A DNA stretch of 64,000 nt, from NCBI RefSeq assembly GCF_017312725.1, contig NZ_BOPO01000075.1, forward strand, positions 23,272-87,271, given 5' to 3'. Positions 1 through 9,863 of the stretch are shown here, piece after piece (within the stretch, counting starts at the first letter, position 1; each line of letters opens with the position of its first letter). Position numbers and translations under genes: made by a program. The notes under the pieces were generated by a model, which saw only the letters and a program-made list of their open reading frames with translations, searched no databases and was not told the origin of the DNA. This DNA is from Actinocatenispora comari. Its GTDB lineage: Bacteria; Actinomycetota; Actinomycetes; Mycobacteriales; Micromonosporaceae.

Positions 1-3000
1 AGCGGCGCTACGAGGTCGCGATCGACCGGTACGGTGACTGGCGGCGCACCGAGGTCCGGCCGGAAGGCGGGCTGCAGCAACTGCTGGGCCTGGACGGTCG
101 TCCGGTGACCGTGTACAGCGACGGTGCCGGGCGGTACACGCCGGTCGGTTCGGCGCGGTACGGCCTGGACTGGCTGCCGCGTGATTCGGCGGTGACGGCC
201 GAGAGCGCGGGCGCGGCGTGGCGGACCCCGGCCGGTCTCGGTGAGGGAGGCGGTCACACCAACTTCCGGTTCGTGCGGGACCACCGGGTCGAGGTCGAAA
301 CGATCTGGCACCGGTCGCTGCGGCACCTCGACCCGGTCCTGGAGCGGGTCGGTACGGCGGTGGACTGGCTCGGCCACAGCAGCGCCGAGATGGCGGTGGC
401 GCACACCGTGCCGAGCCTGGTAGGCGCGGACCGCAGCGACTTCCGCACCTCGGCAGGGCGCGACGAGTTCGAACAGCGCGTCGATGCCTCCGCCTGGGCG
501 CTGAGCAGCCAGCACGAGGCGCTCCAGTCGTTGATCCGGACCGGTACGGCGGCCGTACGCGGGCTCCACACGCTGCACGAGGTGGCTGCGCGAACGGACA
601 CCGGCAGCGACGTGCACGCCCGGCTGGCAGCCGAGTACGCGCGGGCGACGCGGACGTTCGAACGACTGTCCGCCGCGGCGACCAGGCTGGAGGAAGCCGC
701 CGATCGGCTGGCCGGAGCGCGGGCCGCCCAGGAGTACCTGGAACGCACCGGGACGCGAGTCGGCGACCACGACGTCGCCCCGCCGATGCCGGTCGACGAG
801 GCCCGCGCGCTGGAGCGGCAGCGGGTCGCCGCCGAGGAGCGGCGCTTCGCCGAGATCGCCTGGGAGATCGACACCCTGCAACGGGACCTGGCCCGGCACG
901 AGGTGGCGGTGGACCTCGCCTCGCACGCGGCGGACGGCGAGCAGGCGGCCGCGCCGGCCGACACCGCTCCGGCGGTGCCGGGCCGCGACCGGATCCTGAT
1001 CGACCCCAAGCTGACGACGGAGGTTCCCGGCGACCCGCAGGCGGCCGTGGGGCCGCTCGCCACCGGGCTGCACACGCAGGTCGGCGCCTCCGCGACCATG
1101 CGCAACGCGGCGGTGGTCGGCGAGCGGGGCATCATGGTCGCGCATTCGGTCGGCGGCCGCCGCACCGGCGCGGACCTCGCCGCCCGGCTGTTCGACCGGC
1201 CGGCGGAGCCGTCCGGCGAGCCGCTGACCGGACTGGCCGAACGGGTGGCCGATGTCAACTATCTGCTCGGCACGAGCCGTGCGGGTGTCCGGCTCGCGGC
1301 GCTGCACGTCGACGGGACCCGCTTCGCCGTGATCGGTTCCGGCGCCGACACCTACCTGCTGCGGGACGGCGAGCTGCATCGGTTGACCCAGACCGAGGCG
1401 CTGGCCGTCGACGACCCCTACTCGTACCCGGCGCCGCGGATCACGCTCACCGAGAACGACGGCTTCGCCGGCCGGGTGGTGCGGCCGCAGGCCGCGCACG
1501 GCGCGGTGCGGCCCGGCGACCGGTTCGTCGTCGGTACCGGTCTCGACCGGCTGGAGCCGGGCGAGATCACGCGGATCCTGACCGAGACGCCCGACCCGCA
1601 GGAGGCGGCGGCCCGGTTGGCGGAGGCGGCGACCGGTGGCGACGAGTCCCGGTCGGAGGTGGCGACCGTCGCGGTCGCCGGCGTGCCGACGGCCGGGGAG
1701 TCGCTGGGTGGGCTGGATCTCCCGATCACGCAGCTCAGCCGGCAGGTGTACACGCCGGTCGGTGACCTGCCGGCCGAGGTGACGATGTCGGTGCTCGGCA
1801 GCGACACCGCCCGGGTGATCCGCGGCGATCTGGTCGCCCAGCTGACCCGCCCGGGCCAGCCGATCGACCGCATCGCGCACGCCGGAAGGTTGGCGGAGTT
1901 CGCCGAGCAGCAGGCCGAGCTGCATGCCGAACTGTTCGCCTCCGGTGCGGGCGAGCGGCACGATGCGCTGGCCGATACGTACCGGCAGCTCGCCACCGCT
2001 GCGACCGAGGCGGCCGAGCTTCGTGTCGGCTTCGGCCTGCTCACCGCGGACCGCGTTCGGGGGCTGCACGAGCAGCTGTCGATGCTGGAAGGGGACGGGG
2101 CGACCGCCGTGCGCGCCGCTGCGCACGGCGAGTACCCGGCGGATCTCGGCGCGGCCGACCGGTTGCCGAGCGGCGCCGCGGACGACGCGCCGCACCGTAC
2201 CGGCGGCCCAGCGCCCGACGAGGTGGACCGTCCGCGACCGCTGTCGTCCGAGGATCCGGCGGCTCGGCTGGAGACCGGCGGCACCGAGTCGGTCGACGGC
2301 GTGCCGCGCGAGATCGTCGAGAAGGAGCTGGAGTACGAGCGAGCCCGCGCGGACGAACAGCGGGCGTTCGGCGAGTACCTCGGCGCCAGCGAGGCCTCGG
2401 CCCGGGCCGACACGATGGGGCATCGCAGTGCCGTCCGCTTCTCCGAGAAGGCGGAGAAGGACGTCGCCCGCATCCGGGCGGCCGGCGACCCGGACGTCGA
2501 GCACACCACCGCCCGCACCGACGCTGCCCGGGCCGAACACGAGGCGGCCCGGGACCGCCGGGCGCGCTGGGCGCAGGACGTGGCGGAGGAGTGGCGCGCC
2601 ACCGCGGCGACGACCGCCGACGAGACGCTCGCGGCCCGCCACCGGCAGATCGCCGAGGCATGGACCGCACGGCAGGAACTGCTCGACCAGTGGCACGCCG
2701 CCCGGCTCGGCGAGGTCACCGCCGACGCCACGGTGACCGCGGCGGACCGGACGCTGCAGCGGATGGCCCGGTTCGACCGGGCCGAGGAGACCGGCACCGA
2801 CATGGTCGGGATCCGTGGCCGGGCGACGGGCGCGGCGTTCGACCACCGGCTGCGGGCCGAGCTGCTCGCCGCCCGGTACGAACGGCTGGACGGGTGGCTC
2901 GGCGGCGACCCGCTGCACACCGATCCGGCGGGCGGGGAGATCGCGGAGCGGATCGTCGACACCCTCGGCGCGGTGCTCGACGCCGAGCAGGCTGTCCGGT

Positions 3001-6000
3001 CCGACGCGGCCACCGCCGAGCCCGGCGAGGGGTACGACGAGGCGAGTGCGACCGCGGCGGCGCGCGAGACGTACGCGCGGCTGCGGGAGCGGCTCGCCAC
3101 CACCGCCGCGACGATCGACGGCCCGGCGCTGTTGCCGCGCGCACTCGACGCCCTCGCCGCGCACCTCGACGAGACCCGGTTCGACGATCTGTGGCAGTCG
3201 AACCGACCGCCGCGAGCCTGGTACGCGTGGGGGGCGCCGCCGCGGCACCTGGACGCCATCCGGACCGCGACCGACCGGATCGTGCACTCCGACGAGGTGT
3301 TGCTGGACCACGTGCACACGGTGCTCACCCTGGCGGGGCTGCGCCCGGAGGCGGCGCCGGCCCGGACGCCGGGTGAGGTGCTGGCCGATCTGGTCGACGG
3401 GCACGAGGCGTTCCGGCACCAGCTGGCCGCGCTGCCGGCCGATCCGGGCCGGCTGGCCGACGGCCTGCGCGGCGTGCTGGAGCGGCTGGAGTCCGATGCG
3501 CAGCAGCAGTCGTCCTGGGGCGAGCGGCGCCGGTTCGGCAAGGCGCGGTCCGTGGTCGCGGAGTGGCACGACGCGCTGTCCGAACGGCTGGAACGGCGGT
3601 CGGCGGTCGATCGCCTCACCGCCGTGGAGGCCGAGCGGACCGCCGCGTTGTGGCGCGAGTTCGACCGGTCGGTGGCCCACCTCGCGGCCCGGGAACACTG
3701 GGGCGCGGGCCGTTCCGACGAGGCGATCAGCCGGATCGTGGCCGATGTCGCCGACCGGTACGCCGGCTACGAGGCGGCGACCGGCGCCCACCTGGAGGGC
3801 GCCGACCGCGCGGCGGAGCGGCAGCTGGCGGACGAGACCGTCACCGCCATCGTGGACGAGCTGGGCCGGCTCGGTACCCCGCAGGCGCGGGCCGTGGCGG
3901 AGCTGGTGGCCCGGCTGCGTCCCGACGCCGACTCGTCGTTCGACCCGGCGCACGACACCGGCCGGGACCCCCAGGCCGAGTCGGAAGGTCGGCTCGCCGG
4001 TCACGCGCTGGACATCGAGCGGGTGGGCCGGCAGCTGGACACCGCCGCCGACGGCGGCCCCCGTGTCGAGCTGATCACGCCCGCCGCCGACGGCGGCCCC
4101 CGTGTCGAGCCGATCACGCCCGGCGGCGACGGCGGCCCCCGTGTCGAGCCGATCGCGCTCGGCGGCGAGGGCGTGGTCACGTTCACCGACATCGACGGCG
4201 GGCACCGGTCGGTGGCGGCGGGCCGCGACGCCGCCGGGATCCGGGCCGACCTCGACGTGCGCGAGGTGCCGGGTACCGACTGGGAGATCCGGCCGCAGCA
4301 CGGCGGCGGCCTGTGGCAGCCGGCGGGCCGGGACGCCCGCGGCGTGTTCTGGGTGCACACCCGCGACCACGGCACCATCGGGTTCCGGGAGTCGACCGAC
4401 ACCCCGCTGGTGCCGGGGCGGGCCGGGCAGACGCACACCGATCGCCGCGAGGTCCTGGAGTGGGTGGACGGGAAACCCGTCTTCCACACCCGGATCGGGC
4501 CGCGGGTGCTGACCGCCGACGTGGCGCGGGTCCGGATCCACGAGATCACCGACACCGTCGACCGACTGACCGCGCGGGCCCGCGGCGAGGAGCAGGGCAC
4601 GGTACGCCGGTTCCTCGGCCGCCGGACGCCCCGGCTGGCGGGCGGTACCGGCCAGCCGGAACCGGAGCACGGCAACGACTGCGTCATGGCCCGCGCGAAC
4701 GAGCGGCTGTTGCTGCTGGATCGGCTGCGCGCCACCGATCCGGTGCTGCGCGGCCAGGCGTACCGGGACCTGCTCGACGTGGACGGGTACCTGCGTCGGC
4801 ACGGTGTCGAGCCGGTGCCGCCGACCCCGCCCCCGCCGCCCGAGCTGGTGTCGCGTCCGGGTGGCTGGGACGTCCGGGCCGAGGCGCCGTGGGGTGTCGC
4901 ACGGCCCGCCGGTCACAACCTGCCCGCCGGCTGGACGGTGAGCCACGAAGCGCCGGGTACGGCCCCCGTTGCCGAGCGGGTCGACCCCCCGTTCGCCGGT
5001 CACTCCCTCGGCGAGGCGACACCCGCCCCGGCCGACCGCCTGCCGGTCGACTCCGTCCCGGCCGACCGCCTGCCGGTCGACTCCGTCCCGGCCGAGGGCC
5101 CGCCGGCCGAGCCGTCGGAGTTCCGGGTACTCACCGAGACCGGCGACGACGGCAGCGGCTCCCTCGGCGCGGGTCAGTTCGGCCGGTACGGTGCGGCCGG
5201 CGCGCTGGTGCGCCACGACGGCCGGTTCCTGCTGGTACAGCGGGGCGAGGGCCTGACGACCAACACCGGGAAGTGGCAGCTTCCCGGTGGCGCGATGGAC
5301 TCCCGGGAGACGGCACCGCAGGGCGTGGCGCGTGAGATGCGCGAGGAAGTGGGCATCTCCGACGACGACCTCGCCGGCCTGCGGCTCGTCGGCAGCCACG
5401 TCCGATCCGGTACCCGCGGCTGGGCCTACACGACGATGGCCGTCGACGCGGCACACTCGTTCGAGCCGCGGATCACCGACCGGGCCGAGGTGGGCGACGC
5501 CCGCTGGGTGACGCGCGACGAGTTGCTGGCGATGGCGGACCGCGACGAGTTGCACCCGTCCCTCGCGGCCGACCTGGACCGGGTGCTCGACCTGTTCGAC
5601 GGGGGCGGCAGCGCGCCGGAGCGACCCGAGACGATGGACGACTACGTCAAGGTCGGCGGTCAGGGCGGTTCGGTCGACGCCGCCGAGTACGCCGACGGGG
5701 CAGGGCATCGGCGATACGTCAAGGCGCCGGCGACCGAGCTGCACGCCCGGGTCGAGTGGCTGGCGAACCGGCTGTACCAGGCGGCGGGCACCCGGGTCGC
5801 GGAGGTCGACCTGGTCGACGTCCGCGGGCAGTTCGAGGGCAAGCAGGTCGGGCTCAGCTCCCGGATGCTCGACGGGGACACCGCGCTGACCCGCTGGCTG
5901 CCGCAGCAGGACTTCGCGGCCCGGCTCCGCCGGGACTTCGCGGTCGATGCCTGGCTGGGCAACTGGGACGTGATCGGCACGGCGTACAACAACGTTCTCG

Positions 6001-9000
6001 TCACCGGCGGCGGGGAGCCGGTGCGGCTGGACACCGGCGGCGCGCTGCTGTTCCGGGCGCAGGGGACTCTGAAGGGCGACGACTTCGGTACCGAGGTCGG
6101 CGAGCTGCGCTCGATGCTCGACCCGGCGATGAACGACTCGGCCGCGCGGGCGTTCGAGGGCCTGACCGCGCAGGAGATCCGCGACGGGGTGGCCCGGATC
6201 CGCGACATCACCCCGGAACGGATCGACGCACTGGTTGACCGGGCGCAGCTGCCCGCGGCGGAGGCGCAGGAGCTCCGGTTCGTGTTGCGGGCCCGCCGCG
6301 AGTTCCTGATCGACCGGTACCTGGGCGACGGTGCGGCGGTGCACGGCGAGCCGGCCACGTCGGCGGAGTCGCGGTACGAGTCGTTCGATTCCGACGCCCG
6401 GCGGGCGTTCGACACCCAGGTCGCATCCCGGCTCAACGCCGACCATCCCGTCGAGCACATCCACGAGGTGCTGCGGCATGCGCTGGCCGCCGGGCCGCTG
6501 ACCGGCCGCGAGCTGACCGTCACGGACGCGGCGGCGCTCGTCGATGTGGCGCAGGTCCGCCTCTTCGGCTTCGGCAACACGCACTCGTTCGAGAACCGGA
6601 TCGCCGACTGGCTGGGTACCTCGGAGGGCCAGACCGCCGACCGGGCGTGGGACGGGTACGACCCGAGGGACGTGTCGGCGCAGCCGAGCCCGGCGGCGGT
6701 GCGGCAGCTCGTCACGGCGCTGCATGGGATCGAGCGGTACTCCTCGGCGGTCGACCACGACGCCTGGTCCAGGCAGCTGTACGACGGGGTCATGGCGGCG
6801 ATCCGGGAGCGCGCCGGTGCTGCCGCCGAGTACCCGGTGCAGCCGCTGGACGTGGTGCGCATGCTGGACGCGGCGCGCGCTGACGGAGGCGTCGACGACC
6901 ACCACTTCGAGCAGGAACTCGTGCGGTTCCTCACGACCCCGGAGGGGTCGGCCCACGCGGCGGGGCACGCCGCGCTGGATGCGGAGCTGGTCGATCCCCG
7001 CCCGCTGCCGGACAGCAGCGCCCGCTTCCCGGAGAGCACCGAGTCCGCCGACATGGATCGGGTGCACGCGGCGCAGGGTGGTGAGTGGCCGACCGAGGCG
7101 CGGGAGGCCTACCGCACCTACCTCGACGGCAACTACGAACGGGTCAACGGCTGGCAGCGCTACCGGCTGCCCCGCTACGCCGACCAGGCGCCGGTGTGCG
7201 AGGCGATGGACCGCGGCATGCGGGAGAGCACCGAACACCTGCTGCTGCGGCGCGGGGTGACCCTCGCGGCGCTCGGCATCGACAGCCCCGCCGAACTGGC
7301 CGGGCTGCTCGGCCGGGAACTCGCCGACCCCGGGTTCATGCCCACCTCCGCCGCGGAGCGGGCCGGCTTCCAGGCCGAGAAGATCCAGCTGGAGTTGGAG
7401 GTGCCGGCCGGCACCCGGCTCGCCTGGCTCGGCCGGTTGAGCCCGCGGCCGGAACAGGCCGAGGTCCTGCTCGCGGCCGGCACCCGGATCGTCGGGCTGC
7501 GGCTGGAACAGCGGCACTTCCAGGGCGAGGTGCAGTACGTGCTGCGGGCCCGGGTGACGGGTCAGGGAGAGACCGGCGAGGTGCACCCCGACGTGGCGCC
7601 TCGGCCGGAGCCGACGCCGATCGCGCCGGAACCGGTACCCGACGGTGCGACGGTTCCGGCCGAGTCACCCGTGCCGGGCGCCGAGTCGTCGGTGGCTGCG
7701 CTCGGAACAGGAGATCACGATCGGGCCGCCGGCTGGCGTGACCAGGCGGTGGCCGAGCGGCAGCTGGCGGACGAGGAACGGTCGGCGGCGACCTGGCACC
7801 GCATCCGCCTCGCCGACCACCAGCGTCGGGTCGCCTCCGTCGAAGAGGACCGTGCGCAGATACTGGCCGAGCACCGGGACGTCTCGAACCGGCTCGATCG
7901 GATCGACCACGATCTCCGCCAGTGGGAGCGGGAGGCCAGCGTTGCTGCCGATGAGCGGGACCGGTCCGTCTCGACGGCCGCAACCCGCGACGATGCACTG
8001 CGCCGCCTCGCCGGACACGAGCAGCGGCTCGCGGCCCACCTGGAGCAACTGCGCCGGCACGCCGAGCGGCCGCCGGACGACTGGGCGCGGTACGCGGACG
8101 ACTACCACCGGTCGCAGGCCGAGGTCGAGCGCACCGCCATGCAGGCGGCCCGCGCCGAGGTGGCGGAACTCGACCGGACGCTGGCCGAACACCGGCACGA
8201 CGAGCAGCGGCTCACGCGGGCGCGGCAGGCGGTGGCGGAGCTCCAGGGCCGGTCCGCGACGGACCGTCAGTTGCTGGCTGACCTCGATGCGCGACGCGCG
8301 GCGGTGGAGCAGGCGTACCACGCTGCTGCTGAGGACGTCGTCCGGACCGAGCGGGAGGCGCTGTCGGCGGAGTCGGGCGCGGCGGCCGCCGAGCACCGCG
8401 CCCAGGAGCTGGTCGAGCGGGCGGAGGAGGCGGAAGGCGAGTACCCGCGCCGGGTCGAACAGCACGTCGAGCTGTTGCGCCGGGACCTGTCGCGGTTGGT
8501 CGAGGAGACCGACTCGCTGCGGCGAAACACCGCGCTGTCCGTTGGCCCGGAGGCCGAGCAGGCGGCGGAGCGCCTCGGCCGGTCCGAACGCCGGGCGGAG
8601 CTGCTGACCGCGGCGATCGAGCACTACGAGGTGGCCGCCACGCTGCAGCGGGCGGTGCCCGGGGCGGACGGTGCCACCGACACCGCGGTACGGCGGGTCC
8701 GCGCGGAGCTGGCCGCGGTGCCGGACCGGATAGCCGAGCTGACCGCGGCGGCCGAGCAGGCGGACCGCGAGGCAGCCACCCGGTTCGAATCGGCCGAGAC
8801 GTTGCGCCGGTCGGGTCTGGCCGACCCGGCGCAGGTGACCGAGGTGCTGCACGAGGCGAGCCGAGCCGAGGAGCGCGCGGCGGCCCTGCGCGCGGACGCG
8901 GACCGGCTGGGCCGCCGGGCCGAGCGGCTGACCGCGCTGGTGGAGTCGTTCGCGGACCGCTGGCAGCGGCACGAATGGGCCCACGACGCGGCGTTCGGGG

Positions 9001-9863
9001 CCGATCAGGTGCGCGGCTGGGCCGGTTGGCACGACTTCCGTGCCCGGCGGTTCGAGCAGCTCGCGGCCGATCTCGCGGCCGGCGGCGACGGGGTGCCGCC
9101 CCGGTCACCGGAGGTACTGGCCGTCGCCGCGGCCCGAGCGGAGTTGGCCGGTGAACGGATCGACCGGCTGGAGGATCTGGCCGCCGGAATGAAGAGCGGC
9201 ATCAACGGCACGTACCGCGCCCTCCACGACGACCGGGTCGTGGGTGCTTTCAAACCGGCGGAGGCCGAGGTCTTCGTCAAGGACGGGCAGGTGATCCGAC
9301 CCGGTATCCCGCAGGTGCCGGGCCAGCTCGCCGCCCGGGAGGTGTCCGCCTCGGACTTCGCCGAACTGCTCGGCTCCGCCCTGGTGCCGCCGACCGTGCC
9401 GGTCGAGATCCGGGGCATGGCGGGCTCCATCCAGCGGTGGGTCGACGACGCGCACGCGCACCGTCCGGTGGAGGAGTACCCGCGGCGGGAGCAGCAGGAG
9501 GTCGCGGTCATCGACTACGTGTTGGGCAACACGGACCGTAACCAGTTCAACTTCCTCACCCGAGGCACGTCGGTGGTCGCGATCGATCACGGCCTGGTGT
9601 TGTCGGAGTCCGCCCAGGACCAGATCATGTCGCCCTTCGTCGAGGCGCACCTGCGGACCAGGCTGAACGCCGAGCTGCTGGCCCGGCTGCGGCAGGTCGA
9701 CCCGGCCGAGTTGCGTGCGAGGCTGGAGAGCCGGGGGATCGGGGCGGCCGCGATCGACGCCGCCGTCGCCCGGCTCCGGGAGGTTCAGGAGAACGGCATG
9801 ATCGTGTTCGCGGAGCGGGACGAAACCGGGGAGAGCGTCGAGACCGCGAGGTTGGGCCGATGA
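1..9863 (+). CDS. Giant multidomain effector/toxin-like protein (5' partial)
   Basis: The reading frame is already open at base 3, so the true start lies upstream; at least 3,286 residues are in the window. Domains by position: a PP2C-like region (about 1065-1690), helical/coiled-coil linkers (to about 4000), a Nudix domain (about 5180-5600) whose Nudix box at 5287-5355 fits GX5EX7REUXEEXGU, a HipA/PI3K-like kinase domain (about 5635-6330; DAWLGNWD and LDTGGALL motifs), an ADP-ribosyltransferase-like domain (about 7084-7560; GFMPTS then QAEVLL), a long Arg/Glu/Ala-rich coiled coil (about 7740-9000), and a C-terminal PI3/4K-like kinase domain (about 9130-9800; GAFKPAE lysine, DYVLGNTDRNQ, AIDHG). 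The combination resembles secreted polymorphic toxins or pathogen multi-effectors; secretion by a type VII system is only inferred, as the N-terminus is not visible. Its stop overlaps the next gene. Confidence 0.8.
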   Translation, partial: RRYEVAIDRYGDWRRTEVRPEGGLQQLLGLDGRPVTVYSDGAGRYTPVGSARYGLDWLPRDSAVTAESAGAAWRTPAGLGEGGGHTNFRFVRDHRVEVETIWHRSLRHLDPVLERVGTAVDWLGHSSAEMAVAHTVPSLVGADRSDFRTSAGRDEFEQRVDASAWALSSQHEALQSLIRTGTAAVRGLHTLHEVAARTDTGSDVHARLAAEYARATRTFERLSAAATRLEEAADRLAGARAAQEYLERTGTRVGDHDVAPPMPVDEARALERQRVAAEERRFAEIAWEIDTLQRDLARHEVAVDLASHAADGEQAAAPADTAPAVPGRDRILIDPKLTTEVPGDPQAAVGPLATGLHTQVGASATMRNAAVVGERGIMVAHSVGGRRTGADLAARLFDRPAEPSGEPLTGLAERVADVNYLLGTSRAGVRLAALHVDGTRFAVIGSGADTYLLRDGELHRLTQTEALAVDDPYSYPAPRITLTENDGFAGRVVRPQAAHGAVRPGDRFVVGTGLDRLEPGEITRILTETPDPQEAAARLAEAATGGDESRSEVATVAVAGVPTAGESLGGLDLPITQLSRQVYTPVGDLPAEVTMSVLGSDTARVIRGDLVAQLTRPGQPIDRIAHAGRLAEFAEQQAELHAELFASGAGERHDALADTYRQLATAATEAAELRVGFGLLTADRVRGLHEQLSMLEGDGATAVRAAAHGEYPADLGAADRLPSGAADDAPHRTGGPAPDEVDRPRPLSSEDPAARLETGGTESVDGVPREIVEKELEYERARADEQRAFGEYLGASEASARADTMGHRSAVRFSEKAEKDVARIRAAGDPDVEHTTARTDAARAEHEAARDRRARWAQDVAEEWRATAATTADETLAARHRQIAEAWTARQELLDQWHAARLGEVTADATVTAADRTLQRMARFDRAEETGTDMVGIRGRATGAAFDHRLRAELLAARYERLDGWLGGDPLHTDPAGGEIAERIVDTLGAVLDAEQAVRSDAATAEPGEGYDEASATAAARETYARLRERLATTAATIDGPALLPRALDALAAHLDETRFDDLWQSNRPPRAWYAWGAPPRHLDAIRTATDRIVHSDEVLLDHVHTVLTLAGLRPEAAPARTPGEVLADLVDGHEAFRHQLAALPADPGRLADGLRGVLERLESDAQQQSSWGERRRFGKARSVVAEWHDALSERLERRSAVDRLTAVEAERTAALWREFDRSVAHLAAREHWGAGRSDEAISRIVADVADRYAGYEAATGAHLEGADRAAERQLADETVTAIVDELGRLGTPQARAVAELVARLRPDADSSFDPAHDTGRDPQAESEGRLAGHALDIERVGRQLDTAADGGPRVELITPAADGGPRVEPITPGGDGGPRVEPIALGGEGVVTFTDIDGGHRSVAAGRDAAGIRADLDVREVPGTDWEIRPQHGGGLWQPAGRDARGVFWVHTRDHGTIGFRESTDTPLVPGRAGQTHTDRREVLEWVDGKPVFHTRIGPRVLTADVARVRIHEITDTVDRLTARARGEEQGTVRRFLGRRTPRLAGGTGQPEPEHGNDCVMARANERLLLLDRLRATDPVLRGQAYRDLLDVDGYLRRHGVEPVPPTPPPPPELVSRPGGWDVRAEAPWGVARPAGHNLPAGWTVSHEAPGTAPVAERVDPPFAGHSLGEATPAPADRLPVDSVPADRLPVDSVPAEGPPAEPSEFRVLTETGDDGSGSLGAGQFGRYGAAGALVRHDGRFLLVQRGEGLTTNTGKWQLPGGAMDSRETAPQGVAREMREEVGISDDDLAGLRLVGSHVRSGTRGWAYTTMAVDAAHSFEPRITDRAEVGDARWVTRDELLAMADRDELHPSLAADLDRVLDLFDGGGSAPERPETMDDYVKVGGQGGSVDAAEYADGAGHRRYVKAPATELHARVEWLANRLYQAAGTRVAEVDLVDVRGQFEGKQVGLSSRMLDGDTALTRWLPQQDFAARLRRDFAVDAWLGNWDVIGTAYNNVLVTGGGEPVRLDTGGALLFRAQGTLKGDDFGTEVGELRSMLDPAMNDSAARAFEGLTAQEIRDGVARIRDITPERIDALVDRAQLPAAEAQELRFVLRARREFLIDRYLGDGAAVHGEPATSAESRYESFDSDARRAFDTQVASRLNADHPVEHIHEVLRHALAAGPLTGRELTVTDAAALVDVAQVRLFGFGNTHSFENRIADWLGTSEGQTADRAWDGYDPRDVSAQPSPAAVRQLVTALHGIERYSSAVDHDAWSRQLYDGVMAAIRERAGAAAEYPVQPLDVVRMLDAARADGGVDDHHFEQELVRFLTTPEGSAHAAGHAALDAELVDPRPLPDSSARFPESTESADMDRVHAAQGGEWPTEAREAYRTYLDGNYERVNGWQRYRLPRYADQAPVCEAMDRGMRESTEHLLLRRGVTLAALGIDSPAELAGLLGRELADPGFMPTSAAERAGFQAEKIQLELEVPAGTRLAWLGRLSPRPEQAEVLLAAGTRIVGLRLEQRHFQGEVQYVLRARVTGQGETGEVHPDVAPRPEPTPIAPEPVPDGATVPAESPVPGAESSVAALGTGDHDRAAGWRDQAVAERQLADEERSAATWHRIRLADHQRRVASVEEDRAQILAEHRDVSNRLDRIDHDLRQWEREASVAADERDRSVSTAATRDDALRRLAGHEQRLAAHLEQLRRHAERPPDDWARYADDYHRSQAEVERTAMQAARAEVAELDRTLAEHRHDEQRLTRARQAVAELQGRSATDRQLLADLDARRAAVEQAYHAAAEDVVRTEREALSAESGAAAAEHRAQELVERAEEAEGEYPRRVEQHVELLRRDLSRLVEETDSLRRNTALSVGPEAEQAAERLGRSERRAELLTAAIEHYEVAATLQRAVPGADGATDTAVRRVRAELAAVPDRIAELTAAAEQADREAATRFESAETLRRSGLADPAQVTEVLHEASRAEERAAALRADADRLGRRAERLTALVESFADRWQRHEWAHDAAFGADQVRGWAGWHDFRARRFEQLAADLAAGGDGVPPRSPEVLAVAAARAELAGERIDRLEDLAAGMKSGINGTYRALHDDRVVGAFKPAEAEVFVKDGQVIRPGIPQVPGQLAAREVSASDFAELLGSALVPPTVPVEIRGMAGSIQRWVDDAHAHRPVEEYPRREQQEVAVIDYVLGNTDRNQFNFLTRGTSVVAIDHGLVLSESAQDQIMSPFVEAHLRTRLNAELLARLRQVDPAELRARLESRGIGAAAIDAAVARLREVQENGMIVFAERDETGESVETARLGR
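4042..4158 (+). repeat. 39-bp tandem repeat, three copies, in giant gene
   Basis: Three in-frame copies of a 39-bp unit encode a repeated linker of the type DGGPRVEPITP. The copies differ by a few bases, so the array can expand or shrink without shifting the frame. It separates the helical N-terminal half from the following domains. Confidence 0.85.
5028..5087 (+). repeat. 30-bp direct repeat in giant gene
   Basis: Two identical, adjacent 30-bp units encode ADRLPVDSVP twice, in the proline-rich linker just before the Nudix domain. Confidence 0.85.

Noticed and set aside
1418..3619. 733-codon minus-strand frame opposite the giant gene
   Set aside because: Ser/Arg/Pro-rich antisense shadow of a GC-rich gene; no domain, no ribosome site. 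The same holds for other long antisense frames in 2041-9660.
4042..4158. CRISPR-like array
   Set aside because: Contiguous in-frame coding repeats without spacers; no cas genes. The same applies to 30701-30778.
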